DNA of 64,000 nt from Colletes latitarsis (GCF_051014445.1 NC_135141.1:12028001-12092000), one strand, 5' to 3'; counted from the stretch's first letter, positions 51,858 to 64,000 are shown. Program-made: numbers and translations. Notes: generated by a model not told the origin, from the sequence alone.

Positions 51858-54062
51858 TGGCCAACAGGTATGCGAGAGTTGCGACAGCATGAGCCAGATG
51901 ATGGCAAATCCCAGACATAACCCTGACCTAACCAGTGTTATCCTCTAAAATATAATTCGAGACCAGGTTTAGTTGACTGTTTCAGTGTGGTACCACATTA
52001 CAGCGTGTTGCAAACCGGAAATAGCCCAGGATCTGGCCAACAGGAAAGCGAAAGATGCGAAAGTATGAGCCAGATGAGGGCAAATGCCAGACATAACCCA
52101 GACCCAGCCGGAATTATCCTCTAAAATATAGATCGGAACCAGATTTAATTTTCTGTTTCAGTGTGGTACCACATTACTGCGTTATACAAACAAGAAGAAA
52201 ACCCAAGATCTGGCCAAGAAGTATGAGAAAAAAGCGAACGTATGAGCTAGATGAGGGCAAATCCCAGACGTAACCCAGACCTAACCGGTGTTATCCTCTA
52301 AAATATAAATCGAGTCCAGGTTTAGTGGACTGTTTCAGTGTGGTACCACATTTGTACCTGATCCAAACCAGAAAAAACCCAGGATCTGGCTAACAAGTAT
52401 GCGAAAGATGCGATAGTATGAGCCAGATGATGGCAAATCCCAGACATCACCCTGTCCTAACCGTTGCTATCCTCTAAAATATAATTCGAGACCAGGTTTA
52501 GTTGACTGTTTCAGTGTGGTACCACATTTGTGCGTGATCCAAACCAGAAAAAACCCAGGATCTGGCTAACAAGTATGCGAAAGATGCGATAGTATGAGCC
52601 TGCTGAGGGAAGATCCCAGACATAACCCTGAACTAACCGATGTTATCCTCTAAATAATACATCGAAACCAGGTTTAATTGACTGTTTCAGTGTGGTACGA
52701 CATTACTACGTGATCCAAACCAGAGGAAAACCCAGCATCTGGCGAACAAGTTTGCGATAAATGCGAAAGTATGAGCCAGATGAGGGCAAATCCCAGACAT
52801 AAGCCTGACCTAACCGGTGTTATCCTCTAAAATATAAATCGAGACCAAGTTTAATTGACTGTTTCAGGATAACCGGTGTTACCCTCTAAAATATTGATCC
52901 AAACCAAGTTTTGTTGACAGTTTCAGTGTGGTACCACATTACTACGTGATCCAAACCAGAAAATCCCAGGATCTGGCCAACAGGTATGCGAAACATGCGA
53001 TAGTATGAGCCAGATGATGGCAAATCCCAGACATTACCCTGACCTAACCGGTGTTATCCTCTAAAATATAATTCGAGACCAGGTTTATTTGACTGTTTCA
53101 GTGTGGTACCACATTACTGCGTGATCCAAACCAGAAATAGCCCGGGATCTGGCCCACAGGTATGCGATAGATACGAAAATATGAGCCAGATGAGGGCAAA
53201 TGCCAGTCATAACCCAGACACAGCCGGTGTTATCCTCTAAATTATAGATCGAAACCAGATTTAATTTCCTGTTTCAGTGTGGTACCATATTACTACGTTA
53301 TACAAACCAGAAGAAAACCCAGGATCTGGCCAAGAAGTATGAGAAAGAAGCGATCGTATGAGCCAGATGAGGGCAAATCCCAGACGTAACCCAGACCTAA
53401 CCGGTGTTATGCTCTAAAATATAGATCGAGTCCAGGTTTAGTGGACTGTTTCAGTGTGGTACCACATTTGTACGTGATCCAAACCAGAAAAAACCCAGGA
53501 TCTGGCTAACATATATGCGAAAGATGCGATAGTATGAGCCTGATGAGGGCAAATCGCCTATCTAAACGAGACCCAACCGGTGTTATCCTTTAAAATATTG
53601 ATCGTGGCCTGGTTTAATTGACTGTTCCAGTGTGGTACCACATTACTACGTGATCCAAGCCAGAAAGAGACCAGGATCTGGCCAGCAAGCATGCGAAGAA
53701 TGCGAAATTATGAGCCAGATGAGGGCATGTCCCAGACATAACCCTGACCTAACCGGCGTTATCCTCTAAAATATAAATCGAGACCAGGTTTAATTGACTG
53801 TTTCAGGATAACCGGTGTTATCCTCTAAAATATAAATCGAAACCAGCTTTAATTGACTGTTTCAGTGTGGTACCACATTACTACGTCATCCAAACCAGAA
53901 AAAACCCAGGATCTGGCCAACAGGTATGCGAGAGTTGCGACAGCATGAGCCAGATGATGGCAAATCCCAGACATAACCCTGACCTAACCGGTGTTATCCT
54001 CTAAAATATAATTCGAGACCAGGTTTAGTTGACTGTTTCAGTGTGGTACCACATTACAGCGT
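51858..54062 (+). repeat. Right-hand higher-order repeat, block B copy 2
   Basis: It matches block B copy 1 at a lag of 5,422 bp throughout. From 52,797 onward it also matches the end of the window at a lag of 8,218 bp (AAGCCTGACC at 52801 and 61019). It includes the ATCGCCTATCTAAACGAG monomer at about 53,552 and the CCAGCAAGCATGCGAAGAATG monomer following it. Confidence 0.83.
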
Positions 54063-55782
54063 GTTGCAAACCAGAAATAGCCCAGGATCTGGCCAACAGG
54101 AAAGCGAAAGATACGAAAGTATGAGCCAGATGAGGGCAAATGCCAGACATAACCCAGACCCAGCCGGAATTATCCTCTAAAATATAGATCGAAACCAGAT
54201 TTAATTTTCTGTTTCAGTGTGGTACCACATTACTGCGTTATACAAACAAGAAGAAAACCCAAGATCTGCCCAAGAAGTATGAGAAAAAAGCGAACGTATG
54301 AGCTAGATGAGGGCAAATCCCAGACGTAACCCAGACCTAACCGGTGTTATCCTCTAAAATATAGATCGAGTCCAGGTTTAGTGGACTGTTTCAGTGTGGT
54401 ACCACATTTGTACCTGATCCAAACCAGAAAAAACCCAGGATCTGGCTAACAAGTATGCGAAAGATGCGATAGTATGAGCCAGATGATGGCAAATCCCAGA
54501 CATCACCCTGTCCTAACCGGTGCTATCCTCTAAGATATAATTCGAGACCAGGTTTAGTTGACTGTTTCAGTGTGGTACCACATTTGTGCGTGATCCCAAC
54601 CAGAAAAAACCCAGGATCTGGCTAACAAGTATGCGAAAGATGCGATAGTATGAGCCTGCTGAGGGCAGATCCCAGACATAACCCTGACCTAACCGGTGTT
54701 ATCCTCTAAATAATACATCGAAACCAGGTTTAATTGACTGTTTCAGTGTGGTACGACATTACTACGTGATCCAAACCAGAGGAAAACCCAGGATCTGGCG
54801 AACAAGTTTGCGATAAATGCGAAAGTATGAGCCAGATGAGGGCAAATCCCAGACATAAGCCAGACCCAACTGGTGTTATCCTCTAAAATATTAATCCTTT
54901 CCAAGTTTAATTGACTGTTTGAGTGTGGTACCACATTACTACGTGATCCAAACTAGAAAAAGCCCAGGATCTGGCTAACAGGTATGCGAATTATGCGAAA
55001 GTATGAGCCAGATGAGGGCAAATCCCAGACATAACCCAGACCTAACCGGTGATATCCTCTAAAATATAGATCGAAACCATGTTTAATTGACAGTTTCAGT
55101 GTGGTACCACATCACTACGTGATTCAAACCAGAAAGCCCCAGGATCTGGCCAACAGGTATGCGAAAGATGCGATAGTATGAGCCAGATGATGGCAAACCC
55201 CTGACATAACCCAGGCCCAACCAGTGTTATCCTGTAAAATATACATCGAGACCAGGTTTAATTGACTGTCTCAGGGTTATCCAAACCAGAAGAAGCCCAG
55301 GATCTGGCCTACAGGTATGCGAAAGATGCGATAGTATGAGCCAGATGATGGCAAATCCCAGACATAACCCTGACCTAACCGGTGTTATCCTCTAAAATAT
55401 AAATCGAGACCAGGTTTAATTGACTGTTTCAGGATAACCGGTGTTATCCTCTAAAATATTGATCCAATCCAAGTTTAATTGACAGTTTCAGTGTGGTACC
55501 ACACTACTACGTGATCCAAATCAGAAAATCCCAGGACCTGGCCAACAGGTATGCGAAAGATGCGATAGTATGAGTCAGATGATGGCAAATCCCGGACAGA
55601 ACCCTGACCGAACCGGTGTTATCCTCTAAAATATAAATCGAAACCAGGTTTAATTGATTGTTTCAGTGTGGTACCACATTATTACGTGATCCAAACTTGA
55701 AAAAGCCCAGGATCTGGCCAACAGGTATGCGAATGATGCGAAGGTATGGGACAGATGAGGGCAAATCACAGACATAACCCTG
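54063..55782 (+). repeat. Continuation of copy 2 shared with the window end
   Basis: This stretch has no counterpart next to block B copy 1 but matches 62,281-64,000. The lag changes from 8,218 to 8,219 bp near 54,660/62,878 because the later copy reads CCTCCCTGAGG where this one reads CCTGCTGAGG, a one-base insertion. It includes an 18-bp-deleted monomer (TCAGGGTTATCC at 55271, again at about 63490). Confidence 0.8.
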
Positions 55783-58141
55783 ACCTAACCGGTGTTATCC
55801 TTTAAAATATTGATCCAATCCAAGTTTGTTTGACAGTTTCAGTGTGGTACCACATTACTACGTGATCCAAACCAGAAAAAGCCCTGGATCTGGCCTACAG
55901 GTATGCGAAAGATGCGATAGTATGAGCCAGATGATGGCAAATCCCAGACATAACCCTGACCTAACCGGCGTTATCCTCAAAAATACAAATCTAGTCCAGG
56001 TTTAATTGACTGTTTCAGGATAACCGGTGTTATCCTCTAAAATATTGATCCAATCCAAGTTTAATTGACAGTTTCAGTGTGGTACCACATTACTACGTGA
56101 TCCAAACCAGAAAAAGCCCAGGAGCTGGCCAACAGGTATGCGAAAGATGCGATAGTATGAGCCAGATGATGGCAAATCACAGACATAACCCTGACCTAAC
56201 CGGTGTTATCCTCTAAAATATTGATCCAATCCAGGTTTAATTGACTGTTTCAGTGTGGTCCGACATTACTACGTGATCCAAACCAGAGGAAAACGCAGGA
56301 TCCGGCGAACAAGTTTGCGATAAATGCGAAAGTATGAGTCAGATGATGGCAAATCCCGGACATAACCCTGACCGAACCGGTGTTATCCTCTAAAATATAA
56401 ATCGAAACCAGGTTTAATTGACTGTTTCAGTGTGGCACCACATTACTGCGTGACCCACACTAGATATAGCCCAGGATCTGGCCACAGGTATGCGAAAGAT
56501 GCAATAGTCTGAGCCAGATGATGGCAAATCCCAGACATGTCCCTGACCTAACCGGTGATATCCTCTGAAATATAAATCGAAGCCAGGTTTAATTGACTGT
56601 TTCAGGATAACCGGTGTTATACTCTAAAATATTGATCCAATCCAAGTTTAATTGACAGTTTCAGTGTGGTACCACATTACTACGTGATCCAAACTTGAAA
56701 AAGCCCAGGATCTGGCCAACAGGTATGCGAATGATGCGAAGGTATGGGCCAGATGAGGCCAAATCACAGACATAACCCCGACCTAACCGGTGTTATCCTC
56801 TAAAATATTGATCCAATCCAAGTTTATTTGACAGTTTCAGTGTGGTACCACATTACTACGTGATCCAAACCAGAAAAAGCCCTGGATCTGGCCTACAGGT
56901 ATGCGAAAGATGCGATAGTATGAGCCAGATGATGGCAAATCCCAGACATAACCCTGACCTAACCGGCGTTATCCTCAAAAATATAAATCGAGTCCAGGTT
57001 TAATTGACTGTTTCAGGATAACCGGTGTTATCCTCTAAAATATTGATCCAATCTAAGTTTAATTGACAGTTTCAGCGTGGTATCACATTACTACGTAATC
57101 CAAAGTAGAGAAAGCCCAGAATCTGGCCAACAGGTATGCGAATGATGCGAAGGTATGAGCCAGATGGAGGCAAATCACAGACATAGCCCACACCTAACCA
57201 GTGTTATCCTCTAAAATATAGATCGAATCCAGGTTTAGTGGACTGTTTTAGTGTGGTACCACATTTGTACGTGATCCAAACCAGAAAAAACCCAGGATCT
57301 GGCTAACAAGTATGCGAAAGATGCGATAGTATGAGCCAGATGATGGCAAATGCCAGACATAACCCAGACCTAACCGGTGTTATCCTCGAAAATATTGATC
57401 CAATCCAGGTTGAATTGACTGTTCCAGTGTGGTACCACATTTGCACGTGATCCAAACTAGAAAAAGCCCAGGCTCTGACCAACAATTATGCGATAAATGC
57501 GAAATTATGAGCCTGATGAGGGCAAATCCCAGACATAACCCTGACCTAACCAGTGTTATCCTCTAAAATATAAATCGAAACCAGGTTTAATCGACTGTTT
57601 CAGTGTGGTAACATATTACTGCGTGATCCAAACCAGAAATAGCCTAGGATCTGGCCAACATGTATGCGAAAGATGCGATAGTATGAGTCAGATGAGGGCA
57701 AATCCCAGACAGAAACGAGTGCCAACACGTGTTTTCCTCTAAAATACTGTTCCAATCCAGGTTTCATTGACTGTTTCGGTGTGGTACCACATTACTGCGT
57801 GATCCAAACCAGAAATAGCCCAGGATCTGGCCAACAGGTATGCGAAAGATGCGAAAGTATGAGCCAGATGAGGGCAAATGCCAGACATAACCCAGACCCA
57901 GCCGGTGTTATCCTCTAAAATATAGACCGAATCCAGGTTTAGTGGACTGTTTCAATGTGGTACCACATTTGTACGTGATCCAAACCTGAAAAAACCCAGG
58001 ATCTGGCTAACAGGTATGCGAAAGATGCGATAGTATGAGCCAGATGAGGGAAAATCCAAGACAGAGACGAGTGCCAGCAGGTGTTTGCCTCTAAAATATT
58101 GTTCCAATCCAGGTTTCATTGACTGTTTCGGTGTGGTACCA
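55783..58141 (+). repeat. Satellite segment, mixed variant classes
   Basis: About 55,970-56,000 resembles 49,624-49,650 (GCGTTATCCTCAAAAATAC). Farther right, GAAACGAGTGCC subfamily monomers reappear near 57,712 and, with one change, 58,063. The last two are followed by GTTCCAATCCAGGTTTCATTG. I found no long-range copy of the middle part (about 56,200-57,700) in this window. No gene. Confidence 0.68.
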
Positions 58142-61012
58142 CATTACTGCGTGATCCAAACCAGAAATAGCCCAGGATCTGGCCAACAGGTATGCGAGAG
58201 ATGCGACTGCATGAGCCAGATGATGGCAAATCCCAGACATAACCCTGACCTAACCGGTGTTATCCTCTAAAATATAAATCGAAACCAGGTTTAATTGATT
58301 GTTTCAGTGTGGTACCACATTACTGCGTGATCCAAACCAGAAATAGCCCAGGATCTGGCCACAGGTATGCGAAAGATGGAATAGTATGAGCCAGATGATG
58401 GCAAATCCCAGACATGTCCCTGACCTAACAGGTGTTATCCTCTGAAATATAAATCGAAGGCAGGTTTAATTGACTATTTCAGGATAACCGGTGTTATCCT
58501 CTAAAATATTGATCCAATCCAAGTTTAATTGACAGTTTCAGTGTGGTACAACATTACTACGTGATCCAAACTTGAAAAAGCCCAGGATCTGGCCAACAGG
58601 TATGCGAATGATGCGAAGGTATGAGCCAGATGAGGGCAAATCACAGACATAACCCAGACCTAACCAGTGTTATCCTCTAAAATATAGATCGAATCCAGGT
58701 TTAGTGGACTGTTTCAGTGTGGTACCACATTTGTACGTGATCCAAACCAGAAAAAACCCAGGATCTGGCTAACAGGTATGCGAAAGATGCAATAGTATGA
58801 GCCAGATGAGGGCAAATCCCGGACAGAAACGAGTGCCAACAGGTGTTTTCCTCTAAAATATTGTTCGAATCCAGGTTTCATTGACTGTTTCGGTGTGGTA
58901 GCACATGACTACGTCATCCAAACCAGAAAAAACCCAGGATCTGGCCAACAGGTATGAGAGAAATGCGACTGTATGAGCCAGATGATGGCAAATCCCAGAC
59001 ATAAGCCTGACCTAACCGGTGTTATCCTCTAAAATATAAATCGAGACCAAGTTTAATTGACTGTTTCAGGATAACCGGTGTTACCCTCTAAAATATTGAT
59101 CCAAACCAAGTTTAGTTGACAGTTTCAGTGTGGTACCACATTACTACGTGATCCGAACCAGAAAATCCCAGGATCTGGCCAACAGGTATGCGAAACATGC
59201 GATAGTATGAGCCAGATGATGGCAAATCCCAGACATTACCCTGACCTAACCGGTGTTATCCTCTAAAATATAATTCGAGACCAGGTTTATTTGACTGTTT
59301 CAGTGTGGTACCACATTACTGCGTGATCCAAACCAGAAGTAGCCCGGGATCTGGCCAACAGGTATGCGAAAGATACGAAAGTATGAGCCAGATGAGGGCA
59401 AATGCCAGTCATAACCCAGGCACAGCCGGTGTTATCCTCTAAAATATAGATCGAAACCAGATTCAATTTTCTGTTTCAGTGTGGTACCATATTACTACGT
59501 TATACAAACCAGAAGAAAACCCAGGATCTGGCCAAGAAGTATGAGAAAAAAGCGATCGTATGAGCCAGATGAGGGCAAATCCCAGACGTAACCCAGACCT
59601 AACCGGTGTTATGCTCTAAAATATAGATCGAGTCCAGGTTTAGTGGACTGTTTCAGTGTGGTACCACATTTGTACGTGATCCAAACCAGAAAAAACCCAG
59701 GATCTGGCTAACATATATGCGAAAGATGCGATAGTATGAGCCTGATGAGGGCAAATCCCAGACATAACCCTGACCTAACCGGTGTTATCCTCCAAAATGT
59801 TGATCCAATCCAAGTTTATTTGATAGTTTCAGTGTGGTACCACATTACTACGTGATCCAGACCAGAAAAAGCCCAGGATCTGGCCAACAGGTATGCGAAA
59901 GATGCGATAGTATGAGCCAGATGATGGCAAATCCCAGACATAACCCTGACCTAACCGGTGTTATCCTCTAAAATATAATTCGAGACCAGGTTTAGATGAC
60001 TGTTTCAGTGTGGTACCACATTACAGCGTGTTGCAAACCAGAAATAGCCCAGGATCTGGCCAACAGGAAAGCGAAAGATGCGAAAGTATGAGCCAGATGA
60101 GGGCAAATGCCAGACATAACCCAGACCCAGCCGGAATTATCCTCTAAAATATAGATCGGAACCAGATTTAATTTTCTGTTTCAGTGTGGTACCACATTAC
60201 TGCGTTATACAAACAAGAAGAAAACCAGAAATAGCCCAGGATCTGGCCAACAGGAAAGCGAAAGATGCGAAAGTATGAGCCAGATGAGGGCAAATGCCAG
60301 ACATGACCCAGACCCAGCCGGAATTATCCTCTAAAATATAGATCGAAACCAGATTTAATTTTCTGTTTCAGTGTGGTACCACATTACTGCGTTATACAAA
60401 CAAGAAGAAAACCCAAGATCTGGCCAAGAAGTATGAGAAAAAAGCGAACGTATGAGCTAGATGAGGGCATATCCCAGACGTAACCCAGACCTAACCGGCG
60501 TTATCCTCTAAAATATAAATCGAGACCAGGTTTAATTGACTGTTTCAGGATAACCGGTGTTATCCTCTAAAATATAAATCGAAACCAGCTTTAATTGACT
60601 GTTTCAGTGTGGTACCACATTACTACGTCATCCAAACCAGAAAAAACCCAGGATCTGGCCAACAGGTATGCGAGAGTTGCGACAGCATGAGCCAGATGAT
60701 GGCAAATCCCAGACATAACCCTGACCTAACCGGTGTTATCCTCTAAAATATAATTCGAGACCAGGTTTAGTTGACTGTTTCAGTGTGGTACCACATTACA
60801 GCGTGTTGCAAACCAGAAATAGCCCAGGATCTGGCCAACAGGAAAGCGAAAGATGCGAAAGTATCCTCTAAAATATAGATCGAAACCAGATTTAATTTTC
60901 TGTTTCAGTGTGGTACCACATTACTGCGTTATACAAACAAGAAGAAAACCCAAGATCTGGCCAAGAAGTATGAGAAAAAAGCGAACGTATGAGCTAGATG
61001 AGGGCATATCCC
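58142..61012 (+). repeat. Right-hand higher-order repeat, block A copy 3
   Basis: It matches 43,620-46,435 at a lag of 14,522 bp up to about 60,957. It also matches copy 2 at 9,629 bp a little farther, to about 61,012, where CATATCCCAGA runs into TATAAGCCTGACC. It carries both block A scars (60,203-60,237 and 60,860-60,868). Because it follows copy 2 beyond the point where copy 1 departs, it is closer to copy 2 at its right end. Confidence 0.82.
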
Positions 61013-64000
61013 AGATATAAGCCTGACCTAACCGGTGTTATCCTCTAAAATATAAATCGAGACCAAGTTTAATTGACTGTTTCAGGATAACCGGTGTTAC
61101 CCTCTAAAATATTGATCCAAACCAAGTTTTGTTGACAGTTTCAGTGTGGTACCACATTACTACGTGATCCAAACCAGAAAATCCCAGGATCTGGCCAACA
61201 GGTATGCGAAACATGCGATAGTATGAGCCAGATGATGGCAAATCCCAGACATTACCCTGACCTAACCGGTGTTATCCTCTAAAATATAATTCGAGACCAG
61301 GTTTATTTGACTGTTTCAGTGTGGTACCACATTACTGCGTGATCCAAACCAGAAATAGCCCGGGATCTGGCCCACAGGTATGCGATAGATACGAAAGTAT
61401 GTGCCAGATGAGGGCAAATGCCAGTCATAACCCAGACACAGCCGGTGTTATCCTCTAAATTATAGATCGAAACCAGATTTAATTTCCTGTTTCAGTGTGG
61501 TACCATATTACTACGTTATACAAACCAGAAGAAAACCCAGGATCTGGCCAAGAAGTATGAGAAAAAAGCGATCGTATGAGCCAGATGAGGGCAAATCCCA
61601 GACGTAACCCAGACCTAACCGGTGTTATGCTCTAAAATATAGATCGAGTCCAGGTTTAGTAGACTGTTTCAGTGTGGTACCACATTTGTACGTGATCCAA
61701 ACCAGAAAAAACCCAGGATCTGGCTAACATATATGCGAAAGATGCGATAGTATGAGCCTGATGAGGGCAAATCGCCTATCTAAACGAGACCCAACCGGTG
61801 TTATCCTTTAAAATATTGATCGTGGCCTGGTTTAATTGACTGTTCCAGTGTGGTACCACATTACTACGTGATCCAAGCCAGAAAGAGACCAGGATCTGGC
61901 CAGCAAGCATGCGAAGAATGCGAAATTATGAGCCAGATGAGGGCATGTCCCAGACATAACCCTGACCTAACCGGCGTTATCCTCTAAAATATAAATCGAG
62001 ACCAGGTTTAATTGACTGTTTCAGGATAACCGGTGTTATCCTCTAAAATATAAATCGAAACCAGCTTTAATTGACTGTTTCAGTGTGGTACCACATTACT
62101 ACGTCATCCAAACCAGAAAAAACCCAGGATCTGGCCAACAGGTATGCGAGAGTTGCGACAGCATGAGCCAGATGATGGCAAATCCCAGACATAACCCTGA
62201 CCTAACCGGTGTTATCCTCTAAAATATAATTCGAGACCAGGTTTAGTTGACTGTTTCAGTGTGGTACCACATTACAGCGTGTTGCAAACCAGAAATAGCC
62301 CAGGATCTGGCCAACAGGAAAGCGAAAGATGCGAAAGTATGAGCCAGATGAGGGCAAATGCCAGACATAACCCAGACCCAGCCGGAATTATCCTCTAAAA
62401 TATAGATCGAAACCAGATTTAATTTTCTGTTTCAGTGTGGTACCACATTACTGCGTTATACAAACAAGAAGAAAACCCAAGATCTGCCCAAGAAGTATGA
62501 GAAAAAAGCGAACGTATGAGCTAGATGAGGGCAAATCCCAGACGTAACCCAGACCTAACCGGTGTTATCCTCTAAAATATAGATCGAGTCCAGGTTTAGT
62601 GGACTGTTTCAGTGTGGTACCACATTTGTACCTGATCCAAACCAGAAAAAACCCAGGATCTGGCTAACAAGTATGCGAAAGATGCGATAGTATGAGCCAG
62701 ATGATGGCAAATCCCAGACATCACCCTGTCCTAACCGGTGCTATCCTCTAAGATATAATTCGAGACCAGGTTTAGTTGACTGTTTCAGTGTGGTACCACA
62801 TTTGTGCGTGATCCCAACCAGAAAAAACCCAGGATCTGGCTAACAAGTATGCGAAAGATGCGATAGTATGAGCCTCCCTGAGGGCAGATCCCAGACATAA
62901 CCCTGACCTAACCGGTGTTATCCTCTAAATAATACATCGAAACCAGGTTTAATTGACTGTTTCAGTGTGGTACGACATTACTACGTGATCCAAACCAGAG
63001 GAAAACCCAGGATCTGGCGAACAAGTTTGCGATAAATGCGAAAGTATGAGCCAGATGAGGGCAAATCCCAGACATAAGCCAGACCTAACTGGTGTTATCC
63101 TCTAAAATATTAATCCTTTCCAAGTTTAATTGACTGTTTGAGTGTGGTACCACATTACTACGTGATCCAAACTAGAAAAAGCCCAGGATCTGGCTAACAG
63201 GTATGCGAATTATGCGAAAGTATGAGCCAGATGAGGGCAAATCCCAGACATAACCCAGACCTAACCGGTGATATCCTCTAAAATATAGATCGAAACCATG
63301 TTTAATTGACAGTTTCAGTGTGGTACCACATCACTACGTGATTCAAACCAGAAAGCCCCAGGATCTGGCCAACAGGTATGCGAAAGATGCGATAGTATGA
63401 GCCAGATGATGGCAAACCCCTGACATAACCCAGGCCCAACCAGTGTTATCCTGTAAAATATACATCGAGACCAGGTTTAATTGACTGTCTCAGGGTTATC
63501 CAAACCAGAAGAAGCCCAGGATCTGGCCTACAGGTATGCGAAAGATGCGATAGTATGAGCCAGATGATGGCAAATCCCAGACATAACCCTGACCTAACCG
63601 GTGTTATCCTCTAAAATATAAATCGAGACCAGGTTTAATTGACTGTTTCAGGATAACCGGTGTTATCCTCTAAAATATTGATCCAATCCAAGTTTAATTG
63701 ACAGTTTCAGTGTGGTACCACACTACTACGTGATCCAAATCAGAAAATCCCAGGACCTGGCCAACAGGTATGCGAAAGATGCGATAGTATGAGTCAGATG
63801 ATGGCAAATCCCGGACAGAACCCTGACCGAACCGGTGTTATCCTCTAAAATATAAATCGAAACCAGGTTTAATTGATTGTTTCAGTGTGGTACCACATTA
63901 CTACGTGATCCAAACTTGAAAAAGCCCAGGATCTGGCCAACAGGTATGCGAATGATGCGAAGGTATGGGACAGATGAGGGCAAATCACAGACATAATCCT
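61013..64000 (+). repeat. Right-hand higher-order repeat, block B copy 3 and continuation
   Basis: It matches 52,797-55,782 at lags of 8,218 and then 8,219 bp to the last base of the window. Relative to copy 2, 1,411 bp (eight monomers) is missing at the junction near 61,013. The final monomer is cut by the window edge, so the array continues. Confidence 0.82.

Larger units (their letters stand above)
1..64000. repeat. Continuous satellite DNA array, about 176-bp monomer
   Basis: The window consists entirely of tandem copies of one monomer family of about 175-176 bp, all in the same orientation. Roughly 350 full monomers and about 60 shortened 59-bp units fit in 64 kb. Landmarks recurring once per full monomer are GGATCTGG, TATGAGCC, GGCAAATCCCAGAC, CCGGTGTTATCCTC, GTTTCAGTGTGGTACCAC and GATCCAAACCAG. 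Monomers differ by scattered substitutions and fall into linked variant classes that are arranged in higher-order repeats. I saw no reverse-oriented monomer, inserted mobile element or unique spacer. Such arrays are characteristic of eukaryotic centromeric, pericentromeric or other heterochromatic DNA; the window does not show which. Both window edges cut through monomers, so the array continues beyond them. Confidence 0.97.

Noticed and set aside
1..64000. CRISPR array
   Set aside because: The repeat is a 176-bp monomer with no short conserved repeat alternating with unique spacers; the between-landmark sequence is itself repeated.
1..64000. CENP-B box (NTTCGNNNNANNCGGGN) in either orientation
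   Set aside because: The nearest strings, such as ATTCGAGACCAGGTTT, lack the CGGG half. I found no canonical match in the consensus or main variants, though I did not scan every base by machine.
1..64000. Transposon or retroelement (LTR, terminal inverted repeats, poly-A SINE tails)
   Set aside because: No target-site duplications, terminal repeats bounding unique DNA, coding remnants or poly-A tracts were seen, and monomers abut directly.
1..64000. Ribosomal or 5S RNA gene repeat
   Set aside because: The monomer shows no recognisable 5S internal control region or rRNA motif, and a 5S unit would contain a conserved 120-bp gene, whereas variation here is spread over the whole monomer.
1..64000. 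Inverted (opposite-strand) monomer blocks
   Set aside because: Landmarks such as GGATCTGG, TATGAGCC and TTATCCTC keep one orientation throughout; reverse-complement forms were not found.

Overview
The whole 64 kb window is one uninterrupted satellite-DNA array. A monomer of about 175-176 bp (consensus about 44% G+C) is repeated head-to-tail in one orientation from the first base to the last. I found no protein-coding gene, RNA gene, transposon, CRISPR array or unique sequence, and neither edge of the array lies inside the window. This organisation is typical of a eukaryotic (peri)centromeric or other heterochromatic satellite. I do not recognise the family and cannot name the organism.

Monomer anatomy, starting at the GGATCTGG motif: two 9-bp direct repeats (ATGCGAAAG-like); a GAGCCAGATGA(T/G)GGCAAA segment; two 11-bp direct repeats (CCCAGACATAA / CCCAGACCTAA); an ACCGGTGTTATCCTC block; a variable cassette (GATCGAAACCAGG or TTGATCCAATCCAAG); a GTTTCAG block; a 12-bp perfect palindrome TGTGGTACCACA containing a KpnI site; then TACGTGATCCAAACCAGAAA. 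About 60 times a shortened 59-bp unit interrupts the series. Its left junction creates the inverted repeat GGATAAC-CGGT-GTTATCC, which full monomers lack.

Layout: (1) 1-14.0 kb is a large higher-order repeat (HOR) with units of 4,349, 3,526 and 3,937 bp, in which a rare marker monomer recurs at exact intervals of 705 and 1,527 bp. (2) 14.0-33.8 kb is a mosaic of small, mostly local duplications with lags of 352, 527/703, 529, 587, 762, 1,292, 1,348, 1,880 and 1,996 bp. (3) 33.8-40.2 kb is a nearly identical tandem duplication of a 3,265-bp segment; the second copy lacks one monomer. (4) 40.2-43.6 kb is rich in a diverged subfamily carrying GAAACGAGTGCC. (5) 43.6-64.0 kb holds a multi-kb HOR in three related copies, two of them lacking whole-monomer blocks relative to the other.

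Nearly all duplication lags equal n x 176 + m x 59 bp, so the array appears to have grown and contracted by in-register unequal exchange, with a few out-of-register scars. Any functional role (centromere, Pol III transcription, cruciform formation) is inference. The short open frames are by-products of the repeat, not genes.
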